A stretch of DNA of 64,000 nt from Macrocystis pyrifera (Eukaryota > Sar > Phaeophyceae > Laminariales > Laminariaceae): contig JASSKH010000030.1 of NCBI GenBank assembly GCA_031763025.1, positions 4,083,495 to 4,147,494 of the forward strand, read 5' to 3'. The position numbers and the translations under genes were made by a program. The notes below the pieces were generated by a model. That model saw only the letters and a program-made list of their open reading frames with translations. It did not search any database and had not been told where the DNA came from. Numbering within the stretch: the first letter of the stretch is position 1; the number at the start of each line of letters is the position of its first letter. This document shows positions 10,720-24,373 of the stretch, in pieces.

Positions 10720-11010
10720 CCATATCCCCGAAGCCACTCACCCCTCTACGAACCCAGTCACCCAGTCACCCACCCACCAACTCATCGCACAATCCACCCA
10801 TCAACTTATCAACCCACCCGCCATGTCCTACAGCAGTACAGCAGTAGGTGCAGCAGTAGATGAGTGCCCAGTTCGTACGTAGCAGCACCATGGTCCAGTG
10901 GTGGAAGCACAAGCGGAGTAAACAAAACAGTAAAAACACGGCAACTACCCACAACCACGAATCCACTCGCCCACATACTTACCTACCCACACGCCCACAC
11001 ACGCACCAAC
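10720..11010. repeat. Degenerate CCCACCCA/TCACCCA repeats and flanks
   Basis: Two blocks of CACCCACCAACTCA-like sequence (10735-10825 and 10965-11020). No exon seen. Confidence 0.5.
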
Positions 11011-11308
11011 TCACCCACCATGTACTACATCATTAGGTACAGCGTTAGACATGTTGGTTCATATCGCGCTTGTTCCTGTATTGTACTGTGAGTTCCGTTT
11101 ATTTTTCCATACTCCGCCATGCTGGGGAGAGCGGCCCGCCCCCGGGAGGGTGCCTTTTCACGCACCCCGTTCGCCAACTCCTTCAGCGGGGACTGCCAAG
11201 TGGAGTGGACGCAGCACGGTCGCGGTGCCGCGAGCGGCCAGGAGACGCACGATAGAGCCGCTGCACCGCGTTCAAGACTGAAGCCGGCGTAGCTGTGACG
11301 ATCGGAAA

Positions 11309-11314
11309 CGATGT

Positions 11315-11367
<53 letters not shown>
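11309..11367. repeat. (CTA)n microsatellite
   Basis: About 19 uninterrupted CTA units. Confidence 0.95.
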
Positions 11368-11368
<1 letters not shown>

Positions 11369-11949
11369 CGAGCAGTAGTGATGACCACTCAAACTCATAT
11401 GTTGCCATTATTTTGGTGATGCGTGAAACACATATAGACATTGACATGTATCAGGACACGTCAACATTTGTATACATCCCACCTTGTTTGCATCGGAAAC
11501 AGCTCCATTCCCCTTCCTGCCACGACATCCCAACCTGACCCCAGGGCGTTTACCCCAATAATTTGAAGGGGGCGGGGGGGGGGTGGGAGGCGTCTGCTGT
11601 GTCACCGGGGCTTTTCAAGAAGAGTAAGTTTTTTATCTCTATATTGGTGTCGTTTTCCCTGAAAAGGCGCCCCATTGGTTTGCTCCTGGCGTGGTGTTTA
11701 CTATCATTATTACGGTAGACGACGTGATTACGTCTTTTTTGTGAATACTTGGACTATGGCTTGTGACGGCTGCACAGAAATATGCTTGCTTACTGACGCT
11801 TTGCGCTCCGGTTAACATAGCTTTGCACAGCCACGACAACTTGTTCACAGAAAGTCGGCGTGATCAACTGTGTTGTTGCTGTCGTCTTTTTTTTTCTGTG
11901 CCAGGTATATATATATATATATATATATTGTCCCATTGTGAGACAGAGC

Positions 11950-12332
11950 CATGCCCAAATGGAGGAAGGAATATCGACAGGCTCCCTACGGAAAGGGAGG
12001 TCATTACACGAGTGACCGAAGAAGTTAAGGCAAACTGTCAAGGGCGCAAGAGATTTCTGGTGCCCTTAGCTACGAACCTCGGCCTGGCCATGGTACAGAG
12101 GTTCGTCATTTCAAAGTTTGACTGTTGCTCACATTCGGGAGTATATTTTGAAGTGTGGCGTCAAACCGCCACCTCTATTAAGAAGTCTGGTCTGCAATCG
12201 CTGATGCGCCAGATGGCACCGGGTATTGGCCGGGATACCGATTCGGAGGCTGAGGAAGGCACAACCAATGCCGCGGGGGTGGAAATTACGGCCGGCACTA
12301 GCGAAGCCGATGTCGACGAGAAAACGGACTAG
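11950..12332 (+). CDS. Open reading frame, C-terminal part plausible (unrecognised)
   Basis: The frame from the TA repeat at 11906 to TAG at 12330-12332 includes EEVKANCQGRKRFLVPLATN and ends in an acidic tail (AGTSEADVDEKTD). The composition is protein-like, but no upstream exon or family could be recognised. It may be an exon end or a chance frame. Confidence 0.3.
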
Positions 12333-13453
12333 CTGTCTTCGATCTGGTTAATAATTGTCGTCGTGTACAGCAGTAGGTGGTGATGGGCACGAATATTTTT
12401 TGTCGACACCCAAAACTATCGCATAACGCAGAGGTAGTTGTGATGGTCGTTGCAGTCGTGTTTTCAACCCCCCTCATTATGTTGCTGTTGCCTTGCTTGG
12501 TAAGTTTTCGGCTGCCCCTCCCCCTGCGCCGAACCCTCGCAGTAATATGTGACGCTTGTTATTTGAGGGGCATTCTTACTGTTTTTTTTATTCCAAGGCT
12601 AAATTGTGGTGCAGAAATTTCATTTCGTCGTGCATAATAGATAGCGGGCCTTGCCTCGAAATCGGATCGAACGCCGTGGTCGCCAATACATTAGCCGGAG
12701 GAGGATCAAGGGAAGAGTGTCGAGATTTGGCGGGGCACTGATAAAGATACGACATTCAACTGGCCTCTCCTTCAATTCCACTGCCCCTCTCCCCCCCTCA
12801 CCCCCTCGTAAGCTTTTGTATGTCCATCTGGTACGCACGAGGTAGAGTGGATTGATGTTATTATATAGTGATTGATATATGTTATTTTGTTGCTCCGTTC
12901 GTTTCCGTTTGTATTTACTGTACGAGTCGATATCACATTGTATGAGATGACCGACCTGGCATTCTGTGACATGGCTCGACTTCCGTACAATTGCCGAGAG
13001 ACTGCCGTGCGAAAATTGTTGCGCTTAGTGAGGACTCATTGTGGTGCAGAAATCGTAATTTACGAAAGTACGTGCTCCTTAATTTGATACTATTAATACA
13101 AGACTTGCAAGCCAGAACACATCGACCGAGCCAAGCAGTGTACCTGTATCATTGCAAGCAATGACGCAACATCAACCGAGCATTCATGATAATACGTAGT
13201 GATCATTATTTTATGTAAGCCACTCCCTACCCCCCCCCACCTCCCCTCCAACGCCAACCCAGTACCCCCCCCCCCCCCCCCCACACACAGTAAATCTCAA
13301 CACAACTACAAGACATTGAAAGCCGGGATTGCGTCAACCGAGTCAATCAGTCCATGTAGAACACTTGCTTAAATTGTTTTCGCTTGCATCATATTCGAAA
13401 CAATGCAAAACCGCGTGCGTGCAAGCTAATAAAATAGATGAATCATGCCAAGG

Positions 13454-13588
13454 TCAAAACATAAGCCATGAGGTCTTGCTCGTCTTGGTAGACGGGTTGT
13501 CCGTCTTTGACTTAGAAACACTCTCGATGTCGCCAGAGGGCTTCTTGCGCGGCAGGGTTCCGTTGACCCACAGCGCCTCCATGACCGT
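13454..13588 (-). CDS. Orphan terminal exon, minus strand (unrecognised)
   Basis: A strong minus-strand acceptor (GTAACTTTTCCAG) is followed by 44 codons and TGA: TVMEALWVNGTLPRKKPSGD, then a Lys/Ser/Thr-rich tail. A pyrimidine-rich stretch upstream (minus strand, 13590-13690) supports the acceptor. Upstream exons not found. Confidence 0.45.
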   Translation of the reverse strand, partial: TVMEALWVNGTLPRKKPSGDIESVSKSKTDNPSTKTSKTSWLMF

Positions 13589-15890
13589 CTGGAAAAGTTA
13601 CAGCGAACCCAAAAGGGGAGGCAAGGAAAGGGGAAGGGAAGGGCGTGCAAACAAGGGGGAGGGAGGGGTGGGGTATGTGGGCATCAGGGACTGTCGCAGA
13701 GGTAGTTTGGTCCCAGTACGGGAGCGTGTTAACTGTATCTATTTCCCCCCCGGATGACTGAGATGGCAATACTAATGCAGCGATACTACAGTAGTTTACC
13801 AAATTTACTGGACGCGGGACATCGGGCTACAGTAAACCACGGCCGTGTTGCTAGCATAATAATACGTGATGCATTTAAGGAAAATAATACATTACGCATT
13901 GGTCCATAAAAAATACTTCATCCAGTGAGGTGTGTCCCTTTGACCGATTGCCCGGGTACTCGCGAGTAATACCCGTCTCCCAAATAATTTTCACGGATAA
14001 AAGTAGCACTTGGCGCTTGTTTTTTTTTTTTTAATCCTCTGGCGGATTGGTAAACATAAGCTCAAGCTCACCATACTTTCACGTTCAAATCGTGTCTTGT
14101 CAATTTAACCCATAGCTCCCGTTGCGATGCGCGTTTCATTTGCCCCCCCGGGTACTCGTTCGTGTACTCGCTGTTGGAGATGCTGTCGTCCGTCTTTTAT
14201 GACGAGAAGACGTAAACGAGCTGTGACACGCAGCGTGGTCGTTGATTGTTCGGCTACTCAGACTTGCTCGGGGGGAAACAAATACGTCAGCTGCGAATTC
14301 GACTGAAGTAGTGATTGATATTCAACTTTGAAAAGTGCGCGACACGTCAGACGCGCACAATTGACGTTCGATAACCCTTTCGGCTTTTGGGGCCCCATGG
14401 TATCGACACCTCCTCCCCTCGCAAAGAGCACCACAAGAAATTTAGCCGTAAAAAAAACGAGAAGTAAGAAACTCGATACCGACGTTTGTATAGGGAACAC
14501 GCTTCTCAAACGAATAATCTATCTATAACTTTGAACCAATTGATCTGCTTTTGATCAGAGGGCCGGTACCGTATGCTACTGTAGTCAGAACCAAATTAAC
14601 GACTTTTTTTATTGAAACCTTACCAAGCATCCAAGCAAGTGTGCAAACCCGGCAAGATACAATCTGTGTCCCACCCTGTTATCCTCGCAGTATCACGAGT
14701 CCGAACAGGTGTCGCGCACCTACCCCAGCGACCCGGGCTGGTTGACGTTGTTGATATACCTGGTATCACTTTATACAATAGTCATTTTTTTGTCGACATG
14801 TTGACCCTCTCACTCACGTCTTTTTTCATGCCATACTGCTGTAGTACTCGCGCAAATTATTTGTGCGCACATCGTGTAACTCCAAGTAAGGGAATGCTCA
14901 GGCTGGAAAAAAGGGTGCGTTCTACTCGTATAAAGGCTCCCGATTCACTTGTTTTTCTTTAAATCTCGGACTGGTTTCTTTTTACTGCTTGTGGCAAGTC
15001 CTATTATAAATCGGACAGATCACGACCTCCAGTAGTAATAGATTATCTACAGTAGGTCCGCTATGGTATGTTTGGGAAGATCTGTACAGTATAGATCCCA
15101 AACAGGAAATAATTCGTACTCGTAGAGATCAAGCAGGTTACACGGCTCCCACCCGCCAATATGAGCTGACTACACTACATATCAGGCTTTTGGCTGCTCT
15201 CTGAAAAGTCTACCCTCGGGTTGATCATTCGTGTGGAAATCGATGACCGGTCCGATATGCTTTTTCCAAGTCTGTCCCCCAAAACGCAGCGGGTTCAGTT
15301 TTTACGGGGATAATAATAGAAACAAGACGAAGTCCTCGTATCTCTCGTGCTCGTAAATCTTGCTACCTCGTACCTCTGGACAAAAATATGTGGACTACTG
15401 TTGTTGTCACCTGCGGCGTCCATGCCTGCTGTAGTACTGGTCCAGGAGGATCCGCCCTCTACCGGCCACTCTGTCACAGCCGTCGCCCTCTGAACGGAAG
15501 CTTTCACTGAATCAATGATGATGCTGCTCTCCAGCGCCGTCCCCAAAAACACTGGCCAAGGCGTCAGGTGACATCTCCAAGTGGCCGCCTTCAGGTACCG
15601 GTTCGCTCTTGTCGCGCACGAGAATTCGGTCAAGCCGCTGCTGTTGTATATGGATCCTGTAGGAAGTATTCCTGGTATACGAACACGTACTGCTGTACCG
15701 TATGTACAGGCAGTATACGTGCAATAACAGACACAGGCGTCAATCAGTGATGAAATACGAATTTTGAATTTTGAATATTATGTATGGGTTGTGGGCCGCA
15801 CTTCGTCGGGATATCGTAATTTAGAACAAAACGTTCAAGCAGGTATCAAGTTTGCATCGTGTGGAGTATCGTTTCTCAAACGGAAACTTG
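13589..15890. other. Unresolved intergenic or intronic DNA
   Basis: Contains a CGTCAGCTGCGAATTCG motif copy at 14286, a GCTCAAGCTCACC block at 14055 resembling one at 56405, the second copy of the duplicated module (15005-15270) and several ORFs without recognisable products. On the minus strand, 15520-15640 reads SEPVPEGGHLEMSPDALASV, possibly an exon. Confidence 0.4.
15005..15270. repeat. Duplicated module, copy 2
   Basis: Same-orientation counterpart of 9660-9960, about 5.3 kb away, with the shared blocks in the same order. Confidence 0.5.
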
Positions 15891-15915
15891 CGCCAATTAA
15901 CAAGCCGTCCTGACT

Positions 15916-16198
15916 ATGAGCACGCGAAGCAAGCGGCGAACGGGATGGGATGCAGCACTCGCGGTTAGGACAGCAGCAGCAACGACTCCGAAAGATCGGC
16001 CATTCTTATCCCCGGAAAATGGTATGCAAAAGGCTCTCGATATTTCGCGGACAAACCTTGCAGGGCCTGATTTGCTGGGCACAGCAGAAGGAGGCAGCAG
16101 AGCACCCATAAACCAACCATTGGCGCCTGTAGCTATAAGGCTTCGTCTCCAGTCCCCAAGTGAAGTGCACACCCTGGGTGCTCAATTCTGGTCTCCCC
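15916..16198 (+). CDS. Possible upstream exon of the HEATR6-like gene
   Basis: ATG at 15916 opens a 94-codon frame (MSTRSKRRTGWDAALAV... to TLGAQFWSP) ending at a GTCAGT donor in phase 2. An in-frame acceptor at 16394-16395 (GAGCGAAG) would join it to the first exon I call. The alternative is that translation starts at 16378 and this frame is unrelated. Confidence 0.3.
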
Positions 16199-16209
16199 GG
16201 TCAGTAACG

Positions 16210-16310
16210 CCTACACACAATGAACGCCATTTTTACACGTACGTGGGGACAGGGGATGGGCTTAAACGTCCCCTGTGAGTCCCCAATGTTAGTCATCCTC
16301 ATTGGTTCAG
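16210..16310 (-). repeat. Inverted partner of 8680-8785, upstream of the HEATR6-like gene
   Basis: The reverse complement carries AATGAGGATGACTAACATTG, GGGGACTCAC and CCCCACGTACGTGTAAAAA. It ends about 70 bases before the proposed start at 16378, so it may be promoter or 5' UTR sequence or a mobile-element end. Confidence 0.65.
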
Positions 16311-16377
16311 GTAACTTGACGTGTTGACGAGTACCTGGTACTGCTGTGCTACAGAAGCATTGCGTGCTTCACTCTCG

Positions 16378-19300
16378 ATGCCGGGTGAGCGAAGCCCTCG
16401 CCGGTGGACGAGGAGTGCCGCGAGTAGTGCGTCACCTTCTTCGAGGCACAATAGTTCTCAAGCATCGCCCAGCAACAATCAGCAGCACCAGCAGCAACAA
16501 CAACGTTGGGGATCCAACCTATCGACCCAACGGCGAGACAGGACGGTAGTGTGGGCTTCATGCCTTCAGAGGGTGCAGGCACTCCGACGTGGAGGGCCCT
16601 GGGTTGCCGGCGATGCTTGTCCGGAAGGGTACAGGAATGATTCCGCTGGTACTGGTGCTGGTGCTGCTGGTCTCTCTGGCAACGATGGTGCCTCTCCCGT
16701 CCGTGGAGCCTCTGCGCACAGCAGCTCGATGGGTAACGCAGCTCGGGCGAAGCAAGTTGACGACGAGCTTCACCAGCAGCTCGATCTTTTGGCGGGGCTC
16801 ACCTATCCGAATTCGTCCATAAGGTAGAGCGCTATATAGGAATGCACCTACCGCTGCAATGGTACGTTTGTGTTGGTCTGCGCCCTTTCCCGCTTGCTGC
16901 AAGTTTAGGAGAATATGCAAAACTGCCCGTCCAGAGTCCACAGACGACTGCTGTTGACCTCTCTGCTGTACCAGACGTACAGCAGCGCCTACCTTTAGAC
17001 CTCAGTAGGAGTGAACTCCAGCAGGTACTGCAACGGGGGTGCGACGAGTACAGCAATGTTGCTTATAGCCGTACTCAACCCCCGGTGCGTACTCACTGCC
17101 AGAGGGTAGGTCATCACTCAACCTAAGCATAAGAAGCAAGAGCAAGTACCACGCCACTATGATACTGTGGACCTACTATTTAATACTGTTTTGTGGACTG
17201 ACTGTGATATCAGACTACACAGCAGTCGTACAGCAGTCCAAACGGGACAACGGGTGAGGTTCTATTTGCTCCGTCTACATATCAGATCATGAGAAGAGCA
17301 CGAGAGCACACACCAACCAGCACACACCAATACAGTAGATCAGGTTGCACCGAGAGAGACCTTCTCCTCTGCGAGTCTCATGAAGGGATCGTCCTTGACT
17401 ACCGTTTATTATTAAAAGTAGGACTGCTGCTGCTGTTGCCCCACGCTTGCTCTCAGAGTAGGCCTTTTATCTCTACGTTTTCAGGGCTGCTTTAGGGCCG
17501 CTGACGAAAGCGAACTACTTTTTTACGTTTATACCTGCAGCTATTACGGGAGACCATAGTAAATAGGACCTGCGGTACACACTAAAACCTTTGTATTTAC
17601 CTATTTTTGCTCACAATATCTGGTCCTATTTACTATGGTCCCCCGCAATATTAAGCTGCACCATCAATTGCTGCAGACTACAGCAGCATACCAATAACCA
17701 GGTGCCATAACCATATCATACACCTTTCGTAAACGGTTTGTTCTTCTTGTACGAAAGTTTTCCTCCTCTTTGCTCGTTTTTTCTTCGATGACGGGTTCAT
17801 GATGCACCTGTATCTGTAGCCCGCAGGATGCGGGGTTCATGGTGTCGGCGCTGTGCGAGGCCGTCTCCCCGTCCTCCGACAAGCTGTGCTCGAGGGTGGC
17901 TCAGCTGTTCACCTCGGTAAGGACCATGGCATGTTAGCACTCCAACTGTTTAAGCATTCTTCCACGGGCATGCTGTACGTACGAGTACCGAATACACATC
18001 AGCAGCGGGGGTTTGGTGTGATGTAGCGAGGCCGCTAAATCTCGAGCTTTTCGAACCGACGACGCGAGGGGTGCCCGTCCGTCGAAGGACTGAACCCCCC
18101 TCCCAAAACGCACTGATCGCCCAAAAGTGGGAGGTGCCTCTATTAATGTTAGGAGTAGGAACGGGGTGCTCCGTCTCGAAAGGGGTGCGTGGTCAAGGGT
18201 GACATGATCGAGGCAAGCAACAAGTGAGTTCGCGCATGGTGCTAGCGATGTCTGCCTCGTCGGTGAAACCACGACGTACTCCGGCCCGGCATTGCAGGGA
18301 TGCGAGGGTGTATGGTACAGACGACTGCGGACATGCATGATAATGGGTACGATATCCAGTACACCACCTCCTCCCTCATTTCCTTACCCTCCTTGCGCAG
18401 ATCATGAACGCAATTTTTCATAACGGCATGATTAGATGGGTCTAGGTCGTGATCTGTTCGACGTGGGCAACCTTCGACCCTTGTACCTTTCCCCTCTCCC
18501 CCCTACCCCCTTGATTTATGCATATTGCATACTGCACGCTACCGTGCTCCGTCTCGAAAGAGATGCGTGGTCAATGGTCAAATGACTAAGGCAAGCAACC
18601 ATTGAGTACGCCCCTCCCCTCCCCCCCGTCTTCCGCGAAGCTCTGCGCGACGCAACAGAAGGTGTCCTTCTTGGCCTGGCAGCTTACCATCGTCGTGGAC
18701 TTCTTCTTGGGCTCTTTGGCTCCTCCGGCCCAAGCACGGCCACCCTCGTCCCAACCGCAAGCCCAACCACAACAAGCACAGGCACAAGCACACGTACAAC
18801 CACAAGCACAAGCACAAGCACGGGGTCAATTACAAGCGCAAGCGCTGATGGCGCCGGGTCGGCGTGGGTGCGTCGTCCGAGCTCTCGCGCAGCTCCTGTA
18901 CGAGAACGGGGACCGTCTGGGCACGCGGTTCGACAGCGTCCTCCCCGCGCTGCTGGGCCTGGCGGATGTGTCGGCTGCGGACCTGGATGCCAGGTGGGTG
19001 GGCGCGTGAGTGGGTGGGTAGGTGGGCAAATTATTTTTCGTTGATGCCGGCATAAAGTATACTCTAGTTGCAGGGTGGCTTCCCTCTGGAAAGGCTGACG
19101 CCGTGAGAAGCGTGGACATCTTCGGCCAAGACCAGCATACTGTTCGTAATGTACGGAAAGGACACATCATCTGGCAGCCAAAATCGTTTTTTGTTGTTGT
19201 GTTTTTAGTAACGGCGTCGCCCGTTCGGCTCCCTCCCGCCCCTCCCCCCCCACTCCTGCTTCCTCCCCCTCTACCGTCTGCACGCACCCCGCTCGCGCCC

Positions 19301-22300
19301 GGCGTCTCCTCCCTTCCGTATGGTCCCTTGCGCAACACAAGGCACGCGGCGCTCGACGCGCTTTCCAATCTCTGCCTTAAGAACTGGGTGGGCTTCACGG
19401 AGCTCCAGCGGCGGACGGTATGCTCTTCCCTCGCTCAGAACTTCGTGGCGCACTGGCGCTCTTTCGCCGCCGCCGCCACCCCCGCCCCTGCCCCTACTAC
19501 CGCAGGCCCTGGCACTACCCCTTCCCCTAACCCCGCCCCTCCTGCCGACAACGAAACCGATAACGATAACGATAACGGTGGCGGTGGTGACGGCGGCGAT
19601 GGGATGGGCCCGGCCTCGGCAGCCCCTGCTGCTGTGTCTCTTGCGAGGACAGCGGCCGAGCGCAAGGTCCTGGCCTCTGCGACGCGTGGGCTCGCCTGCG
19701 CGGTCGGCAAGGGCGGAGTGGTGCCCGTCCTCGGGTCGGACCTGGCCCGCGTGGTACACGCGCTGAGCCATCTCGTGCAGCCGGCGGGGGAAGGGGAGCG
19801 GGGGGCGGTGGCTGCGGCCGCGGCACTCAGCGGCAGCAGCGGCGGCAGCCGCAGCCGCAGTCGTGGCACAGGTGGAGGCGGTTTCGGTGGGGGGTGGGGC
19901 GGCAGCGGGGGTGGAGGTGGAGGAGGAGGCAGTAGCAGTGGCGGGAGTCGGAGTCGCAGCCGTGGGCAGAGTGGTGGGGGTGGTGGTGGTGGTGTTGGGG
20001 GACGGGGGGGGGCGGGGGCGTCGCCGACGAGACTGTCGGGGCCGTCATCGTTGGCGGATCCCAGGGCAAGGGTGAGGCTTCAGGCGTTGACGCTGTTGGA
20101 GGCGATGGGGGCGAAGGAGGCCAAGGCCCTGTATCCCCACTGGGCGCTGTTTTTCCCCCCCCATGTGTCCACTTCTGCTGCTGCTGCCGCTGCCGGCGAG
20201 GTCTTGGGGAGGACAGGAGCAGGAGTAGGTAAGGGTTTTGGTCGAGGGGAGACGTGTATGATTGTATAGGTGGTGGGGATCGGGGTCGGGGTCGAGTTGT
20301 ACGTTGGTAAGTGGGAATGTTGCGCCGAAATTTGTTACTTGTTTGTGTTTTATTTTGTATGTCCCTGCGGCGCGGGGGAGTGGGGGGGGCGTGGGGGGGG
20401 GGGGGGTGTACTCGATATCATGCATGGCCGTAGTCGTATGACCATAGACCCTCGCATCTCTACAACGCTGGGACTGAACACATCGGGCTTTCACCGACCA
20501 GGCGGTGAAGAGTGGAGGGAGGGGGGCGGGAGCGGGTCCATATGAAAATCGGTTTTGAGTGGAGTAGGCTTTCCGATACGGGGCATCCTGAATACCGGTG
20601 CAAGAGTGTATTTTTTTTAATCGGAATACTTGTTTGCATGTTGCTGCTGTTTTGGATGCAAGGGTCTATGGTCATGAGACTACGGCTATGCATGATATAA
20701 GTGCACCCCCCCCCCCCCCCCCCCCCCCTACCCCTACGCCCCCTTCCCCACCACCCCTTGTCGCTCGCTGCCACTGATTTATACTTGTATGTATGTTTTT
20801 TTCTCCCACCCCCATTACCCCACTCCCAACCCCCTCCAAAAAAAAAACCAAAAAAAAACGGGCCACTTCGAACAACAGCGGCGGCGGCGGCGGCTGGGCC
20901 CTCCCCTGTGCTCCCCGCCGGCTTGGTGCTGATCATGGAGAACGATGACGCGCCGCAGGCTCGAGCGGCGGCCGCGGCGGCGGCGACTTCCCTCGTCAAG
21001 AAAGCCCCACTCCGCAAGTGGATGGCGGCATCGCTTGCCACGAGGTCATCGTCATCGACAGCGGCAGCGGCGGCGGGGGACGGGGTAGGGGGGGGGGGAG
21101 TGATGAGAAGTGGGGGGGGTGGGGTTGGGGGCGGTGGAGGAGGCGGCGGGGGGGGGGGAGGCATCGGGGAGCGGGTGGAGTCCATGATGCTTCGGCTCCA
21201 CCGAAGCCTGGTCGTCTGCCTCGCGCGGGAAAAGGTGTGGACACAGCGATCGTTTTCGTTGGGGGTGGGGGGGGGTGGATAGGGGCAATGGGGATTGTGG
21301 AGGGCATTGGGAGGGGGGTGTACTCATGTCATACATGGTCGCAGTCGTATGGCCATAGACCCTCGCATCCCCACAATGCCGGGACGGAGCACGTCAGGTT
21401 TTCACCGACGAGGCAGACGTTGCTTGCACCAAGCGCGAAGCGCTGTGAGATGTTAGGCGGGTCGCATGAAGGGTGAGCTGCATCCTACGAAGAACCGCTT
21501 TCGAGGTGGATTTTCTTGCGTATGGATGACATCGTCGAATGAATTGATGTGTTTTCTGCCATTCCAGAGACAGCAATGGGTATATAGTATGTACTTGCCT
21601 TCTGCCTCGTGGACGCCTTCCCTTATACACACTGCGTGATGCGGTCATCCCCCTTGTGCAGAGAGTTCTTCACCCCGCACAAATGACCTGACTCGATCGC
21701 CAGCCGTGGTCACCGCCAGAAAACAAAAAAACGGTACCCTGGTTGTCTAGCTCACGAAGTGAGAGGTGTTTTTTTGCAGCGTCGTCGCCAACCGACGCCA
21801 ACCCAATATATATAATATGTGTAGGAGGGGGGGGGAGAATAAGGTAGTAGCCGTGCACGGGTTTTTGTTGGGGGTCGGGGGGGTGTTTTCGTGTTATTGT
21901 GTTTTGTTTTTCGCGGGGGGCGTTGTAAGGTGTGGAGGGGGTAGAAAAAGGTACTGTAGCAGCCGCTCAGACGTGCCTAGGGTGGATGAGTGTTGTCTTA
22001 GTGGGCGATGGTGGTTCCCCTCGCCCACACTGATGGAGTGGTCGGTTGTTCGTTCGTTCTTTCGATCCCTTGTTTTGATTTCATTGGTCGGTTGATGGGC
22101 CCTTCGGCGGTCAGCGTGTGTCGCCCTCCCTCCACCCCCCTCCTTTCGGTGAGTAGGTATGGGAGTCGCATACCTGGAGTGCGTAGCTTTCCCACCGCCT
22201 CCCCCCTCTGCGGCGGCGTGCGTCGCTTCCCCCCCCCGTCCCCGTTCTGCGATCCCCCCGGTGCTTCGCGCTTAGTGCAAGCAATGTCTGGCAGGTCGGT

Positions 22301-24342
22301 GAAATCCGACGTGCCCCGTCCCGACAATGTAGGGATGCGAGAATCTAAGGTCATACGACTACGGCCATGCATGATAATGAGTACACCTCCCCCCCCCTCT
22401 GCGACGCTCCCCCCCCCCCACAGCCGCCCGCCTCGGTGCCGCGCGGAAGTTAGACGCAAAGACGCTAGACCGTGCCACGCCAGGCCACGCCCTTCCCTGG
22501 ACAAGAATCACGCAATCCTCAATACCTACGATTAATAGAGTGGCGTGAGGATTGATATGTTCGCCCCTTCCTGTTGCTGCTTGGTCTTAAGGTGCCATTT
22601 ATAGGATTGCTCGACGGCTTTGTCTCAGCGAAAAGGCGCAGCACGCGCGCGTCCGGCTCGATTTACCCTCTGCACCCTACCATCCCCTCCCCCCCCTCTT
22701 CTCCCCCCCCCCCCCCCTAAGTTTAGTGCACTAGATAATGACGAAAAAAGCGATCGCTACCCTAGCAGATAGAAGGTGGCCACAAATGGCCTAACTGGTA
22801 AGGGATGAGGTACGTAGGACAAATGACTTTAATGTACAATGGAAAAAACGTAATGTGTGCCCGAATGTTCGAATGTTGGAGTGTCTCTGTTAGGAGTAGG
22901 AATGGTGCTCTGTCTCGAAGCGGATGCGTGGTCAATACCACAACGACTAAGGCAAGAAAAAAATGAGTAAGCCGCCCCCCCCCCCCCCCCCCCCGTCCCT
23001 CCCCTCCCCCCCTCCCTCCCTCCCTGCCCCCCCCCCTCCCTCCCACGTTTCGCGCGCGCACTGGTGGTGGTATTTCTTGGCGGTTCGTTCCTCAGTCTCC
23101 GGCGGTGGTGGCGAAGCTGTGCTCGTGCGCAAGCGCGTTGATTGCGGAGCTGCCGTACTCGACTGCGGCGCAGCAAGTACCAGCACCAGTACCAGCGACA
23201 ACAGCGGGAGGAGGAGGAGGAGGAGGAGGAGGAGGAGGAGGAGGAGGAGGAGGACAGGGGTAACAGGGGGAAGGGGCGAAAGGAGGGAAGGGGGGAGGAG
23301 GAGGGGTCCGGGGAGCGCGAGGGGAAGGGGAAGGGGAAGGGGAAGGGGGGTGTGTACTCATTATCATGCGTGACCGTAGTCGTATGACCATAGAAGGGGG
23401 GGGGGGGGGGGGAGGGAAGGAATAACGAATGAGTGTCGGAGGAGCGCACCCCCGAGCTGGCAGGGCGGTACCAGGCTGGACGAGGCTCTGAGAGAGCTGC
23501 TGCCGGGGCTCGCGCGTCTGATGATGGACGTGACGGCGGAACCAAGCGCCAGGATTGCCGGTGCGTCCCGGCCTCGCGTTCGAGTCCGGAGTCTGTTTGC
23601 CCGTCCGTGCAGGCGTTCCACGATAGAGGCTGGCCCTAATTTTTCTGAGGCTCCTCACTAGACCTTAAGGAGCTCCACACACCTCACCCGAAAGCTGACT
23701 TCAGCGCAAATCGTATCGCGTCCCGATGAATAATCCCGTGATCCGAGTGTACCAAGACGCCATTTTTCGAAACAAGACTGGCATTCCGACGTTTTCGGGT
23801 TATAACCCCTTTTGGTACCGCAGTCCCGATTTGGGGACAAACCTGTCTAATTCCAAGTGATTTGTCCCCAAAGCGGGACTGCGGTACTAAAAAAGGGTTG
23901 AGGAAGGAGCCCCGTCCTTCAGAAAACATTTTAGCGGAAATGTGCTAGCTCTATCGTGGAACGCGTCTCATGATAGGTGGTGGCGCCGGCAAAATGACAC
24001 AAGGCGAGCGTTGCTCTTCTTTTTTTTCTTTTTTTCTTTTTTTTTCTTTTTTTTTCTTTTTTGTGCCTTTTCGCTATTGTTACGGGGGGACACAGTAATA
24101 CATACGACGTAGCAATAGGTAGTAGTAGATATTACGGGGGGCCATACTGCAGTAAATAGGACTAAATATTGTTGGTAAAAAATAGGTAAGTGTATAGGTT
24201 TTTGTGTGTACCGTAGGTCCTGTTTACTATGGTCCCCCCGTAATAGTATTGGAAAATACCTCCAAGTCTCGTTCCAAATGCTTTTCGTCCCTCGAAACGT
24301 GGGTGCAGGCCGCTGTCGATTTTTTTTCTTGATATATATACA

Positions 24343-24373
<31 letters not shown>

